A stretch of DNA of 37,340 bases. It comes from Armatimonadetes bacterium CG06_land_8_20_14_3_00_66_21 (GTDB lineage: Bacteria; Armatimonadota; Abditibacteriia; CG2-30-66-41). Shown here in pieces: positions 25,907-34,016 of the stretch (its first letter is position 1; every line of letters begins with the position of its first letter). Under the pieces are notes generated by a model. It had not been told where the DNA came from, did no database searches, and saw only the letters and a list, made by a program, of their open reading frames with translations. A program made the translations under genes and the position numbers. Where the stretch lies: assembly GCA_002779825.1 (NCBI GenBank), contig PEVN01000290.1:13268-50607 (forward strand). The letters are read 5' to 3'.

Positions 25907-25951
25907 TCGGGTCGCATCCGTCCCATCGATCCTATGGGTCCCATAGTCCTA
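25907..25951. repeat. Degenerate 9-mer repeat array containing the purD stop codon
   Basis: On the minus strand five 9-nt units read TAGGACTAT, GGGACCCAT, AGGATCGAT, GGGACGGAT and GCGACCCGA, the complement-oriented form of the TAGGTCCCA family. The TAG of the first unit is the purD stop. A perfect palindrome CTATGGG-T-CCCATAG sits at 25932-25946. The array fills the purD-purE gap. Confidence 0.7.
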
Positions 25952-27217
25952 CTGCAATGCCCTCCGGGCAATGTCGCGCCGGCAGTAGGCGCCCTCGAAC
26001 GTGATCCGATCCACGCCTTCGTAGGCCCGCCGGATAGCTGCCGGGAAGTCGTCTCCCAGCGCCGTCACTCCCAACACGCGGCCGCCGGCGGTCACGACCT
26101 GGCCGTCCTTCCGCGCGGTGCCCGCGTGGAAGACCGTCACGTCGGCCAGCTTCTCGGCTTCCTCCAGGCCGCTGAGGGCGTTCCCCTTCTCGTAGCTCCC
26201 GGGGTAGCCGCCTGAAGCGACGACCACGCACACCGCTACACGCTCAGACCATTTGGGGCTGAGCGTGTCAAGCTTGCCGTCTACGACGGCCAGCATGATC
26301 TCCAGCAGATCGCTCTCCAGCCGCGGCAGGATCACCTGGGTTTCCGGGTCGCCGAAGCGGGCATTGAACTCCAACACGCGCGGGCCGGTGGCAGTGAGCA
26401 TCAGCCCCGCATACAGGACTCCCTTGTACAGCCGCCCTGCCGCCGCCATGGCCGCTACGGTGGGGTTGAGGACCTCCACAACCGCCTGCTCGAAGACCTC
26501 CGGGGTCACCAGGGGCACGGGTGAGTAGCAGCCCATTCCGCCGGTATTCGGCCCCGTGTCGCGTTCGCCAGCGCGCTTGTGGTCCTGGGAGGGCACCATC
26601 GGGGAGACGGTCTTGCCGTCGGAGAAGGCGATCAGCGAAAGCTCCGGCCCCTGCAGGCACTCTTCGACCACCAACCGGTCACCGGCTTCACCGAACGCCC
26701 GGTCCACCAGAATCTGGCGAATGGCAGCTTCCGCCTGCCCTACAGATTCACAGACGATCGCGCCTTTGCCTGCTGCCAGCCCGTCTGCCTTGACGACGAT
26801 GGGCGCCCCCTGCTCGCGCACGTAGCGCAACGCGGGCCCGGGCTCGGTGAACACCGCGTACTTCGCGCTGGGGATGCTGTGTCGCTCCAGCAGTTCGCGG
26901 CAGAAGCTCTTGCTGCCCTCGAGCACCGCCGCCGCCTTCGTCGGTCCAAATACGCGCAGACCGTTGGCGGTGAACTCGTCCACGATGCCAGCGACAAGCG
27001 GCGCTTCCGGCCCGACCACCGTGAGGTCGGCCGCCAGCCCTCGCGCCAGCGCGAGGAGCCCGGGGACGTCTTCTGCCGACACGTCATGGCAGGTCGCCAA
27101 CTGCGCGATTCCAGCATTGCCCGGCGCGCAGTGCAACTCTCGCAGCAGTGGGCTTCGCTTGAGCTTCCACGCCAGCGCGTGCTCTCTACCGCCGGAACCA
27201 ACAAGCAACACGTTCAC
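25949..27217 (-). CDS. purD: Phosphoribosylamine-glycine ligase
   Basis: ATP-grasp enzyme joining glycine to phosphoribosylamine. MNVLLVGSGGREHALAWKL opens the N-terminal domain; the ATP-grasp core has PIVVKADGLAAGKGAIVCE, EECLQGPELSLIAFSDG and the PurD signature RFGDPETQVILPRLESDL. 422 residues. It starts with a GTG at 27217 with GGAGG about 8 nt upstream. It is the first of three consecutive purine genes (purD-purE-purB), separated from dnaB by a 120-nt gap containing a GC palindrome. Confidence 0.97.
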   Translation of the reverse strand: MNVLLVGSGGREHALAWKLKRSPLLRELHCAPGNAGIAQLATCHDVSAEDVPGLLALARGLAADLTVVGPEAPLVAGIVDEFTANGLRVFGPTKAAAVLEGSKSFCRELLERHSIPSAKYAVFTEPGPALRYVREQGAPIVVKADGLAAGKGAIVCESVGQAEAAIRQILVDRAFGEAGDRLVVEECLQGPELSLIAFSDGKTVSPMVPSQDHKRAGERDTGPNTGGMGCYSPVPLVTPEVFEQAVVEVLNPTVAAMAAAGRLYKGVLYAGLMLTATGPRVLEFNARFGDPETQVILPRLESDLLEIMLAVVDGKLDTLSPKWSERVAVCVVVASGGYPGSYEKGNALSGLEEAEKLADVTVFHAGTARKDGQVVTAGGRVLGVTALGDDFPAAIRRAYEGVDRITFEGAYCRRDIARRALQ

Positions 27218-27258
27218 TCGGCAACCTCCACCTGGGCAAGGGAGTGTGACTACAGCCT

Positions 27259-27272
27259 GGGCCGCGCGGCCC
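27259..27272. terminator. GC palindrome downstream of dnaB
   Basis: GGGCC-GCGC-GGCCC forms a 5-bp GC stem with a tetraloop, in the 120-nt gap between dnaB and purD. No T-run is present, so a role in ending dnaB transcription is tentative. Confidence 0.25.
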
Positions 27273-27337
27273 GTGCCCGTACCAGATTCGCCTTCGAGCG
27301 CCGAGGTCCTCCGTGCCGCGCCCGTCCGGCGTCGACG

Positions 27338-28747
27338 TCAATACCCCGGGGCGACCGAGTCCTCCTGCTGCCAGGACTCAAACCGGGTATGCGGGCCGAA
27401 GAACAGGAGCTTCGCCTTGCCCGTCGGCCCGTTGCGTTGTTTGGCGACGATGATCTCGGTCGGGTCCGGTTCATCGGCCCGGGGAGCCCCCGAGTCAAGG
27501 GAATCGTCGTCGTCTCCCTTCCGGTACCGGGACTCGCGGTAGATGAACATCACGACATCGGCGTCCTGCTCGATCGCGCCGCTCTCGCGGAGGTCCGAGA
27601 GCATCGGCCGCTTGTCCTCCCGCGACTCCAGTGCCCGACTCAACTGAGAGCAAGCGATCACCGGGATGTTCAGCTCCCGAGCCAAGCTCTTCAGCGACTG
27701 GGCGATCATGGAGACCTCTACCTGGCGGTTTTCGGCCCGGCCCGTGGCTCGGACAAGCTGGAGGTAATCGACGACGATGAGCCCGACGTCATGCTCGGCT
27801 TTCAGCCGCCGCGCCTTCGCCCGAATCTCGAACGTGGTGATGGCCGGAGTGTCGTCGATGAAGAGGGGGGCGTCGTACAGCGTCTCGATGGCAGCCCCGA
27901 TCTTGAGCCAGTCATCTTCCTGGAGGTACCCCCGGCGCAGGTCCATGGCGTTGATCTGCGCTTCAGAACAAATCAGCCGCTGCACCAAGGCTTCCTTGGA
28001 CATCTCCAGGCTGAAGAGACCGACGCCTTCTCGCGCCTTCACTGCCACGTTTCGGGCGATGTTGAGGACGAACGCCGTTTTCCCCATGGACGGGCGGCCG
28101 GCAATGATGACCAATTCCGACTTGTTTAGCCCCGAGGTCAGCTCGTCCAAGTCGGCGAAGTCGGTGGGAATGCCGACCGCCTCGCCGCGCTCCTTGTATT
28201 GCTTGTCGATGCGCTCGAAGGCTTCCGCCAGCAAGGGCTTGATCGGCGTGAAGTCCTGGGTGCGATTGCGCTGAGCGACGCCGAAGATCTGCTGCTCGGC
28301 CTTGTCGACGATCTCCATCACCGGCTCGGCCGCTTCGTAGGCCCAACCGGCAATCTGGTCGCTGGCGAAGATCAGGTTCCGCAGGAGCGACTTCTCTTGG
28401 ACGATCTCGGCGTAGCGGGCCACATTGGAGGCCGCGGGCACGGCATCTACCAGCGTGGTGAGATACGCGGGCCCACCGACCGAGTCCAGTTGCTCGCGGC
28501 GGCGCAGCTCCTCAGTGACCGTCACCAGGTCGATCTCTTGGGACTTGTCGAACAGGTGGAGCGCAACGTGGTAAAGAAGCCGATGGGCTTCTCGGTAGAA
28601 GTCTTCTGGCAGCAACAGCTCCGAGACACGCGCAACCGCATCGCGGTCGATCAGCATCGAGCCCAGAGTCGCCTGTTCCGCCTCGAGGTTCTGCGGCATC
28701 AAGCGTTCGCGGGTTCGGCTCAGTTGGGGCTCAGAACTGGTTGCCAC
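27338..28747 (-). CDS. dnaB: Replicative DNA helicase DnaB
   Basis: Hexameric 5'-3' helicase of the replication fork. The N-terminal helical domain begins PQNLEAEQATLGSMLID; the RecA-like domain has Walker A GRPSMGKT at 217-224, FSLEMSKE, Walker B LIVVDYLQLV and the arginine-finger region MLSDLRESGAIEQDADVV. No intein interrupts the Walker A loop, a common insertion site. 469 residues, starting at a GTG at 28747. It follows rplI, as in many bacteria, separated by 146 nt that include short repeat units. Confidence 0.97.
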   Translation of the reverse strand: MATSSEPQLSRTRERLMPQNLEAEQATLGSMLIDRDAVARVSELLLPEDFYREAHRLLYHVALHLFDKSQEIDLVTVTEELRRREQLDSVGGPAYLTTLVDAVPAASNVARYAEIVQEKSLLRNLIFASDQIAGWAYEAAEPVMEIVDKAEQQIFGVAQRNRTQDFTPIKPLLAEAFERIDKQYKERGEAVGIPTDFADLDELTSGLNKSELVIIAGRPSMGKTAFVLNIARNVAVKAREGVGLFSLEMSKEALVQRLICSEAQINAMDLRRGYLQEDDWLKIGAAIETLYDAPLFIDDTPAITTFEIRAKARRLKAEHDVGLIVVDYLQLVRATGRAENRQVEVSMIAQSLKSLARELNIPVIACSQLSRALESREDKRPMLSDLRESGAIEQDADVVMFIYRESRYRKGDDDDSLDSGAPRADEPDPTEIIVAKQRNGPTGKAKLLFFGPHTRFESWQQEDSVAPGY

Positions 28748-28878
28748 TGGCGCAGATCCTCAACGGGACAATGGGCGGGGAACCGCAATTCGAGCCGCAG
28801 CTCGGAAGCGGTGCAGCCGGTCGGCCGCAAAGACGGTGCTGGCACGGCGAAGGGACGCCGCGCCGCGCAGAACCGGCC

Positions 28879-28896
28879 AGGAGCCTACGGGACCTA
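28879..28896. repeat. Two 9-mer repeat units containing the rplI stop codon
   Basis: Minus-strand units TAGGTCCCG and TAGGCTCCT, the same 9-mer family as at the pur genes. The first TAG is the rplI stop codon. Only two units are recognisable. Confidence 0.5.
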
Positions 28897-29514
28897 CAGG
28901 TCGGCGACGCCTCTTCCTCTGCGTCCGCGCACAAGGATGGGCGCTTCAGCGCCGCCCTCGTCCGCCCAAATGTCTTCCTCAGGCGCTGCCGGCGCGTCGG
29001 GCGTTTCGGCGGGGGTCTCCGTCGAGGCAGGGGACGCTTCTGCAGCGGGCGTTTCGTCTGCGACGACCTCGTCGCCAAACACCTCAACGGCGACGTCAGA
29101 CGTGACGCCCTTGAAGATGGTGACCGAGACGGTGTGCGTCCCGATGGACCTGATCGGCGCCTCCAACGCGACTTTCCTGCGGTCGACCTCGATCCCGGTC
29201 TCGTCCTGCAGCCGCTGAGCGATCTCCTGGGTGGTCACCGAGCCGAACAGGCGACCTGAGGCGCCGGTCTTCGCCGGGATTCGGAGAGTCAGTGCGCGCA
29301 GCTTCTCGGCGGTCCGTTGGGCTTCCCCGCGCTTGCGAGTGTCCTTGCGTTCATCGATCCGGCGGGTCACCTCCAGCTCCTTGAGGGCGCCCTTGGTGGC
29401 CAGCTTCGCCATTCCGTTGGGAATCAGGAAGTTGCGGGCGTATCCGCCGACTACGTCCTTGACGTCGTTCTTGTCGCCCACGCCTTCCACGTCTTGAGTC
29501 AGGATTAGCTTCAC
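28894..29514 (-). CDS. rplI: Ribosomal protein bL9 with an extended acidic C-terminal tail
   Basis: Large-subunit protein L9. The N-terminal domain MKLILTQDVEGVGDKNDVKDVVGGYARNFLIP is canonical, followed by the long connecting helix and the C-terminal rRNA-binding domain (GRLFGSVTTQEIAQRL ... IRSIGTHTVSVTIFKGV). The usual length is about 148 residues; here 206, because about 55 residues of Pro/Ala/Glu/Thr-rich sequence follow, ending with a basic RGRRGRG motif. It starts at a GTG (29514) with GGAG upstream. Unlike many genomes, rpsF, ssb and rpsR are not adjacent; dnaB follows. Confidence 0.95.
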   Translation of the reverse strand: MKLILTQDVEGVGDKNDVKDVVGGYARNFLIPNGMAKLATKGALKELEVTRRIDERKDTRKRGEAQRTAEKLRALTLRIPAKTGASGRLFGSVTTQEIAQRLQDETGIEVDRRKVALEAPIRSIGTHTVSVTIFKGVTSDVAVEVFGDEVVADETPAAEASPASTETPAETPDAPAAPEEDIWADEGGAEAPILVRGRRGRGVADL

Positions 29515-29611
29515 GTCATGTCACTCCACATTTGTAGGTTGTCGAAACTCGATTTCGGTACCACCCGCCCGCTCGCGGGTAGCACGCGAGACGCAGTGCC
29601 AGTCGAGCGGA

Positions 29612-31522
29612 TCAGGGCGCGAACCGGACCCCCAGTCCCCCCATTGACTGATGAAGGAAATCGTCCACGCCCAACAGCAACGACCACTTGTCATTGAGTT
29701 GGTAGTGACCCCAGAGGTTCAGCGAGAGGTCATTGGGATCGTACAGGTCCGCCGAGAGCGAGTAGCGCGAACCGATCTGGTAGTCCAGACCGACGCCCAC
29801 CTTCGCCCGCACCAGGCCGATTCGGAGCCTCGTGCAGTCCGACAGGAACGAGCCCGCCTGCAACTCGATTCTATCCCCTTCTGCGAAATCGTGGAGACCT
29901 ATCTTGAAGTAGTTCTTCGACGAGGGCCAGATCAAGAAGTCGAGATCGCCGTAGACGCGGTTGTTCGAGGGCAGGTACCGGTAGGCAAGTTCGGTGTCCC
30001 ACTTTAGGCGGCCCAGCTTGGCCAGGGTGTCGCCGGTGGTGCCCAGTGCGGTGTCCACCTTGGCAGTGACGTTCTCCGCATGGGCCATGGTGGTCTTGGC
30101 GGAAGTGAGGGTATCCCGGAGGTCGCTGTGCAACTGCGGATCAGCCGCGAGGTCCCGCAGGCCGGCGGTGGCTTGCTTGACGTTCTCCAGGGTCTCCTTC
30201 AGAGAGGTCAGCGACTCCTTGAGGTCGGTGCGCAGGTCCGCATCGCCGGTCAGGGCTTCCAGGTTGGCGGTGATCTTCTCGACGTTCGCCACGCTCTTCT
30301 TGCCCGACTCCACCAATGCCGGCAACTGCTCTTTGAGGATGCCGCTGTCCTTGGCGACCCAACGGATGGCGTCCGTGGTGTCGCTGAGATCGGTCATGAT
30401 CGACTTCGTCTGCTCCAACAGCTCCGCCACCTGGGCGCGGCCGTCGGCACTGATACCTTCGACATTGGCCAGGATCCGGTTGACCGCACCCAAGTCCTGC
30501 GTCACCTTGCGGACGTCCACAGCGACAAGCGCGGCCTCGCGCGTCATCTTCTCGGCGTTCTCGAGAGAGCCGTAGAGCCCGCGGGAAAGGCGCGGACTGG
30601 TGACCAGCTTGTTGAGGTTCGCCGTCAACGCCGCTATGTTGGCCGCCGTCTGACGAAGCGACTCCGTGAGCACCGGGTCAGACAGCAGCCCGCGGGTGTC
30701 TTCGGCGATCCCCTGGACATCCTCCATGAGATCTCCGAGCCGCGGGATCATGTCTTCAAGCGTAACCGGATCCTCGCCACGGAACGTCCCTTTCGGCACG
30801 TCAGCCACGAAAGACCTGGGGAGCGGCCGGAGGAGGTCAGGGTACGCGCGTCCCAGCAGGAGGCGGTTCACCAGTACCAGTCGCTCCCCCCGCGGGTTCT
30901 CCTGAAGGAGCCGGACGATCTCCTTTGTCAGCCGCACCTTCTCGAAGCGCGCCGGACTGAACAGGTGTTCGCGCTCCAACAACCGGTTGAGTTCGCGGAC
31001 GAGCGCCTGCTCCAGCGCCGACGAGGTCCTCCCCGAGCGTGCCTGTCTGTCCAGCACTTGCTTCGCGGTGACGGAGAGCCGGTCGCGCAGGTAGCGAGAC
31101 AGGGGGGTGCTGCCGCGACGCAGCTCCGCAGCCAGCCCGACCGGGTCCTCCAAATCTGCTCGGGTCAACCTGGCGGACTCGGGTTCATCGACCTTGATCC
31201 GCAGGTAGGGCTCGCCCATCAGCCCGGATCTCCCCACCGTGAACACGGCGTTGGGAGGGAGCACCACTTCGGGCTTGAGCAGCATCCGCACGCGAGCCCG
31301 GTGGTTCTCTGTGAGACCTACGTCTTCGACCGATCCCACCACGACCCCGGCCAGGTGAACCTCCGCGCCCTCGCGTAATCCGCCCACCTCACCGAAGATG
31401 ACATCCTTCTGCAGCCCTTGGCGACCGACTGCGTATCCGCGCAAGAAGACCATCGTCACCACCAAGAGCAGAATGCCCAGCGAGGCAATCATGCCGACGC
31501 GCACCTCGTCCGTCACTCGCAT
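29612..31522 (-). CDS. MCE-domain (MlaD/LetB-like) lipid-transport protein with a long helical region and a beta-rich C-terminus
   Basis: 636 residues. One transmembrane anchor at about 8-28 (GMIASLGILLLVVTMVFL) precedes a single MCE domain at about 37-115 (VGGLREGAEVHLAGVVVGSVEDVGL ... VGRSGLMGEPYLRI). From about 200 to 500 the protein is helical with coiled-coil repeats of the NLNKLV/TANLEALTGD type. The last 130 residues alternate hydrophobic and polar (NYFKIGLHDF, LRIGLVRAKVGVGLDYQIG, SLNLWGHYQLNDKWSLLLGV) and end in GVRFAP, like an outer-membrane strand domain. This suggests one chain bridging inner membrane, periplasm and outer membrane for lipid movement. ATG 31522 abuts the TGA of the ATPase gene. 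It probably hexamerises like other MCE proteins; the C-terminal barrel is inferred. Confidence 0.85.
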   Translation of the reverse strand: MRVTDEVRVGMIASLGILLLVVTMVFLRGYAVGRQGLQKDVIFGEVGGLREGAEVHLAGVVVGSVEDVGLTENHRARVRMLLKPEVVLPPNAVFTVGRSGLMGEPYLRIKVDEPESARLTRADLEDPVGLAAELRRGSTPLSRYLRDRLSVTAKQVLDRQARSGRTSSALEQALVRELNRLLEREHLFSPARFEKVRLTKEIVRLLQENPRGERLVLVNRLLLGRAYPDLLRPLPRSFVADVPKGTFRGEDPVTLEDMIPRLGDLMEDVQGIAEDTRGLLSDPVLTESLRQTAANIAALTANLNKLVTSPRLSRGLYGSLENAEKMTREAALVAVDVRKVTQDLGAVNRILANVEGISADGRAQVAELLEQTKSIMTDLSDTTDAIRWVAKDSGILKEQLPALVESGKKSVANVEKITANLEALTGDADLRTDLKESLTSLKETLENVKQATAGLRDLAADPQLHSDLRDTLTSAKTTMAHAENVTAKVDTALGTTGDTLAKLGRLKWDTELAYRYLPSNNRVYGDLDFLIWPSSKNYFKIGLHDFAEGDRIELQAGSFLSDCTRLRIGLVRAKVGVGLDYQIGSRYSLSADLYDPNDLSLNLWGHYQLNDKWSLLLGVDDFLHQSMGGLGVRFAP

Positions 31523-32335
31523 TCAGCGCACCTCCTCGGCACCCAAGTCTCCTGCTGCCAGCGGTCCCTTGGTGCTGCCCGCAAGGAACTGCCGGACGAT
31601 GGGGTCGTCTGTCTGCCGGATCTGCTCCGGCGTGCCGTGAGCAATGATCTTGCCCTCGGATAGCATCGCCACCTGGGCCGAGATTCGCAGGATGCTCGGG
31701 AGATGATGGGACACGACCACGGCAGTCGTGCGGAACTGCTCGCACAGGCTGACAATTAGCTCGTCGATGGTGGTGGCCATAATGGGGTCGAGACCGCTGG
31801 TCGGCTCGTCGTACAGCACAATCTTGGGGTCGAGCGCCAACGCGCGCGCCATGCCGACACGTTTCTGCATTCCGCCGCTCAGCTCGTTGGGGTAGAGATC
31901 CTTGACGTCACGCCGCAGGCCGACGGCCACCAGCAGGCGCTCGACCGTTTCGTCGATCTCCCGCCGGGGCCGGCGCTGGCGGAGCAACCCAAAGCCAACG
32001 TTCTCCCAAACCGTCAGCGAGTCGAACAGGGCGGCGTACTGGAACACCAGCCCCATCTGCTTGCGTGCCTCGTTCAGCTTGCGTTCGTCCAGTGCAGCGA
32101 GGTCCTGCCCCTCGACGAGGATCCGGCCGCTATCGGGACGAACCAGACCGATAATGGTCTTCAGCAGCGTCGTCTTTCCGCAGCCCGACGCGCCCATGAT
32201 CGACATGATCTTGCCGGCTGGCACGGCCAGGTCCACCCCTTTGAGGATGGCGCGGCCGGCGATGCTGTACTGCACGCCCTCCAGCTCAATCGCTACTGGG
32301 GAGGAGGCGGCTCTCGTATCTGCGGCAGACGACAT
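31523..32335 (-). CDS. mlaF: ABC transporter ATPase of the MlaF type
   Basis: Nucleotide-binding subunit that powers MCE lipid transport together with the MlaE permease. Walker A GASGCGKTT at 48-56, the Q-loop LVFQYAALFDSLTVWENV (the FQ-x-x-ALFDSL form typical of MlaF), signature LSGGM at 152-156, Walker B LYDEPTSGLDP and the switch His in VVVSHH. 270 residues. It follows mlaE after 36 nt and directly abuts the MCE gene, forming an mlaE-mlaF-mlaD operon. Confidence 0.95.
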   Translation of the reverse strand: MSSAADTRAASSPVAIELEGVQYSIAGRAILKGVDLAVPAGKIMSIMGASGCGKTTLLKTIIGLVRPDSGRILVEGQDLAALDERKLNEARKQMGLVFQYAALFDSLTVWENVGFGLLRQRRPRREIDETVERLLVAVGLRRDVKDLYPNELSGGMQKRVGMARALALDPKIVLYDEPTSGLDPIMATTIDELIVSLCEQFRTTAVVVSHHLPSILRISAQVAMLSEGKIIAHGTPEQIRQTDDPIVRQFLAGSTKGPLAAGDLGAEEVR

Positions 32336-32371
32336 GGGGAAGTGCTCAGAGCAGCGAGTTGGGTGCCGGGC

Positions 32372-33214
32372 CTATCGCGGCAGTAGGTAAGACAGGAAGA
32401 AATCAGCGACGTAGACCAGCATGATGCACATCACAACGGAACTCGTCGTCGCGCGGCCGACGCCGGCGGCGCCGCCTTTGGTGTACAGCCCTTGGTGGCA
32501 CGCGACCAACGAGATGATGATCGCGAAGGGGACGGTTTTGACGAGTCCGACAGCCAAGTCCAGGTTCTCCACGAAGACCCGGAGCGAATCCAGATAGATG
32601 GTCGGGTGCACGCCCGCCACGTAGACGGCCACCAAGTAGCCGCCGCCGATACCGGCCAGGTTGGCGAAGACCCCGAGAACCGGCAGCATAACGACGCAGG
32701 CTACGAATCGGGGCACCACGAGGTACTCGATCGGGCTGGTAGCGAGCGCCCGGAGGGCCTCGACCTGCTGGGTCACCACCATGGTCCCCAACTCTGCAGC
32801 AATGGCCGAACCGACGCGCGCCGAGACCACGATGGCGGCAATCACCGGAGCGATCTCGCGGGCCACCGACAGGCCGACAAGGCCGCCGACGTACTTCTGC
32901 GCGCCCAACTGGATCAACTCAACGGACGTGTACAGGGAGAGCACCATGCCGCTGAAGCCAACGGTCACGATCACCAGCGCCAGGGAGTCCACCCCGATGT
33001 GGGCCATTTGGCGAATGGTCAGACGTGGGCTGACGGCGGCCCGGCCGAGGCACCCGATTGTGTCGAGCATCAGGCTCGTCGTTTCGCCCGTCACCTGGAA
33101 GACGGCCAGGACAAAACGACCCACTCTGGAAAGGAAGGAACGCACGATTCCGGCGGCTCCGGCGGAGGGTGTCGCACCTAGGGAGGGTGCTCCGACAGAG
33201 ATATGGTACCCCAT
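32372..33214 (-). CDS. mlaE: MlaE-type ABC transporter permease
   Basis: Integral-membrane permease of the MCE lipid transporter. Starting at the ATG at 33214 gives 280 residues, the family size; the same frame is open further upstream to 33487 but would run through the divergent promoter. Conserved segments: GFSGMVLSLYTSVELIQLGA, GLSVAREIAPVIAAIVVSARVGSAIAAELGTM, VTQQVEALRALATSP and VPRFVACVVMLPVL, followed by the C-terminal helices. About five or six transmembrane helices. First gene of the transport operon, transcribed away from the S1-protein gene. Confidence 0.94.
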   Translation of the reverse strand: MGYHISVGAPSLGATPSAGAAGIVRSFLSRVGRFVLAVFQVTGETTSLMLDTIGCLGRAAVSPRLTIRQMAHIGVDSLALVIVTVGFSGMVLSLYTSVELIQLGAQKYVGGLVGLSVAREIAPVIAAIVVSARVGSAIAAELGTMVVTQQVEALRALATSPIEYLVVPRFVACVVMLPVLGVFANLAGIGGGYLVAVYVAGVHPTIYLDSLRVFVENLDLAVGLVKTVPFAIIISLVACHQGLYTKGGAAGVGRATTSSVVMCIMLVYVADFFLSYLLPR

Positions 33215-33276
33215 GTTGTCTGGCGGCAGAAGGGCTTGGATCGCCACCGGGCGCAAGGCGTTCTCCGGCTGTCCCC

Positions 33277-33306
33277 TTGACAGCCCTCCAGCCCACCGTA
33301 TATAAT
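33277..33306 (+). promoter_or_regulatory. Consensus sigma70 promoter upstream of the S1-domain gene
   Basis: TTGACA at 33277-33282, an 18-nt spacer, and TATAAT at 33301-33306, both perfect consensus hexamers. It points rightward toward the leader ORF and the S1-protein gene and lies in the divergent region shared with mlaE. Transcription should start near 33313, leaving about 125 nt of leader. It is the strongest promoter visible in the window. Confidence 0.85.
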
Positions 33307-33339
33307 CGCACCCACCTACCAAACTAAAGGAGTTCGTGA

Positions 33340-33450
33340 TTGGCAGCGGCCGCCTGTTCGTACGGATCGGCTGATAAGCTGATTGTGCGTGTTGCGAGGA
33401 GACCCGCCCATCGGAGCCACAAGGGAACGGTCTATGCATGGCTGATATAG
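33340..33450 (+). CDS. Possible 36-residue leader peptide upstream of, and overlapping, the S1 gene
   Basis: A TTG at 33340 lies exactly 7 nt after AAAGGAG (33326-33332), the best Shine-Dalgarno in the leader. The frame reads LAAACSYGSADKLIVRVARR, then PAHRSHKGTVYAWLI, and stops at TAG 33448-33450, 10 nt inside the S1 coding sequence in a different frame. An alternative GTG at 33336 gives only a 12-codon peptide. The overlap would permit translational coupling or competition. The peptide has no recognised family. It could be chance; the ribosome-binding site is the main support. Confidence 0.35.
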   Translation: MAAAACSYGSADKLIVRVARRPAHRSHKGTVYAWLI

Positions 33451-33830
33451 GAAGCATCGTTGAGGGCAAGATTGTCAAGCTGCTCAAGTACGGCGTGATT
33501 GTAGAACTGCCGGAGGGCGAGTCCGGCCTGGTTCATATCTCGGAGATCGACAACAACTTCATCCAGGATGTTGCCGATTACTTCCGAGAAGGAGACCAGG
33601 TAGAGGTCAAAGTGATCGGGATCGATGACAAGGGCAGACTGCAACTGTCAGTGCGTCAAGCGCAACCCGACTTCCAGGAGATGACGCGGCCTACGCGGCG
33701 CCGCTTCCAGTCCCAGGACGAGATGGTTGAGTTCGAGGACAAGGTCTCGGGCTTCATGAAGAGAAGCGGCGAGCGACTCCTGGACCTCAAGCGGAACCTC
33801 GAATCGAAGCGCGGCGGCAAGCGCCGGTGA
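33438..33830 (+). CDS. S1 RNA-binding domain protein (YabR / general stress protein 13 type)
   Basis: 130 residues. A single S1 domain at about 3-75: GSIVEGKIVKLLKYGVIVELPEG, SGLVHISEIDNNFIQDV, GDQVEVKVIGIDDKGRLQLSVRQA. This is the stand-alone S1 type of Bacillus YabR/GSP13, which binds RNA and associates with ribosomes in known cases. The C-terminal half is basic and probably disordered or helical (RPTRRRFQSQ ... LDLKRNLESKRGGKRR). The start is ATG at 33438 with AAGGGAA upstream. It is expressed from the consensus promoter at 33277 and followed by a hairpin at 33842. The exact role is unknown; translation-related RNA binding is likely. Confidence 0.9.
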   Translation: MADIGSIVEGKIVKLLKYGVIVELPEGESGLVHISEIDNNFIQDVADYFREGDQVEVKVIGIDDKGRLQLSVRQAQPDFQEMTRPTRRRFQSQDEMVEFEDKVSGFMKRSGERLLDLKRNLESKRGGKRR

Positions 33831-33841
33831 CCTCCTTGCAC

Positions 33842-33877
33842 AGCGACAAGGCGTGAGCGCGCTTGCCCCTTGTCGCT
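33842..33877 (+). terminator. Hairpin downstream of the S1 gene
   Basis: AGCGACAAGG (33842-33851) pairs perfectly with CCTTGTCGCT (33868-33877) around a 16-nt loop, starting 12 nt after the S1 stop codon. The 10-bp stem suits a terminator, but no T-run follows, so termination would be inefficient or Rho-aided. Confidence 0.45.
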
Positions 33878-33982
33878 GAGGCGACCCCACGAACGCCCCC
33901 CTGCAATCCCTGGCTCGCCCCCCGCGCCCTTTGGACTTGGCGCGGCGTTGTTGCTTGACTCTGAAAGCCGGCCTTCTGGCGT

Positions 33983-34016
33983 TCGACGAGAGCACGGCAA
34001 GGCGAAGTCTCGTCGA
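33983..34016 (+). other. Second hairpin in the S1-kinase gap
   Basis: TCGACGAGA (33983-33991) pairs perfectly with TCTCGTCGA (34008-34016) around a 16-nt loop that contains GGCAAG, complementary to CTTGCC in the loop of the hairpin at 33842-33877. Confidence 0.4.

Noticed and set aside
28050-28110. Intein in the DnaB Walker A loop
   Set aside because: The GRPSMGKT region is continuous and the protein has normal length.
26579-28129. 516-codon open frame on the plus strand
   Set aside because: Antisense to purD and dnaB, whose catalytic motifs are unmistakable.
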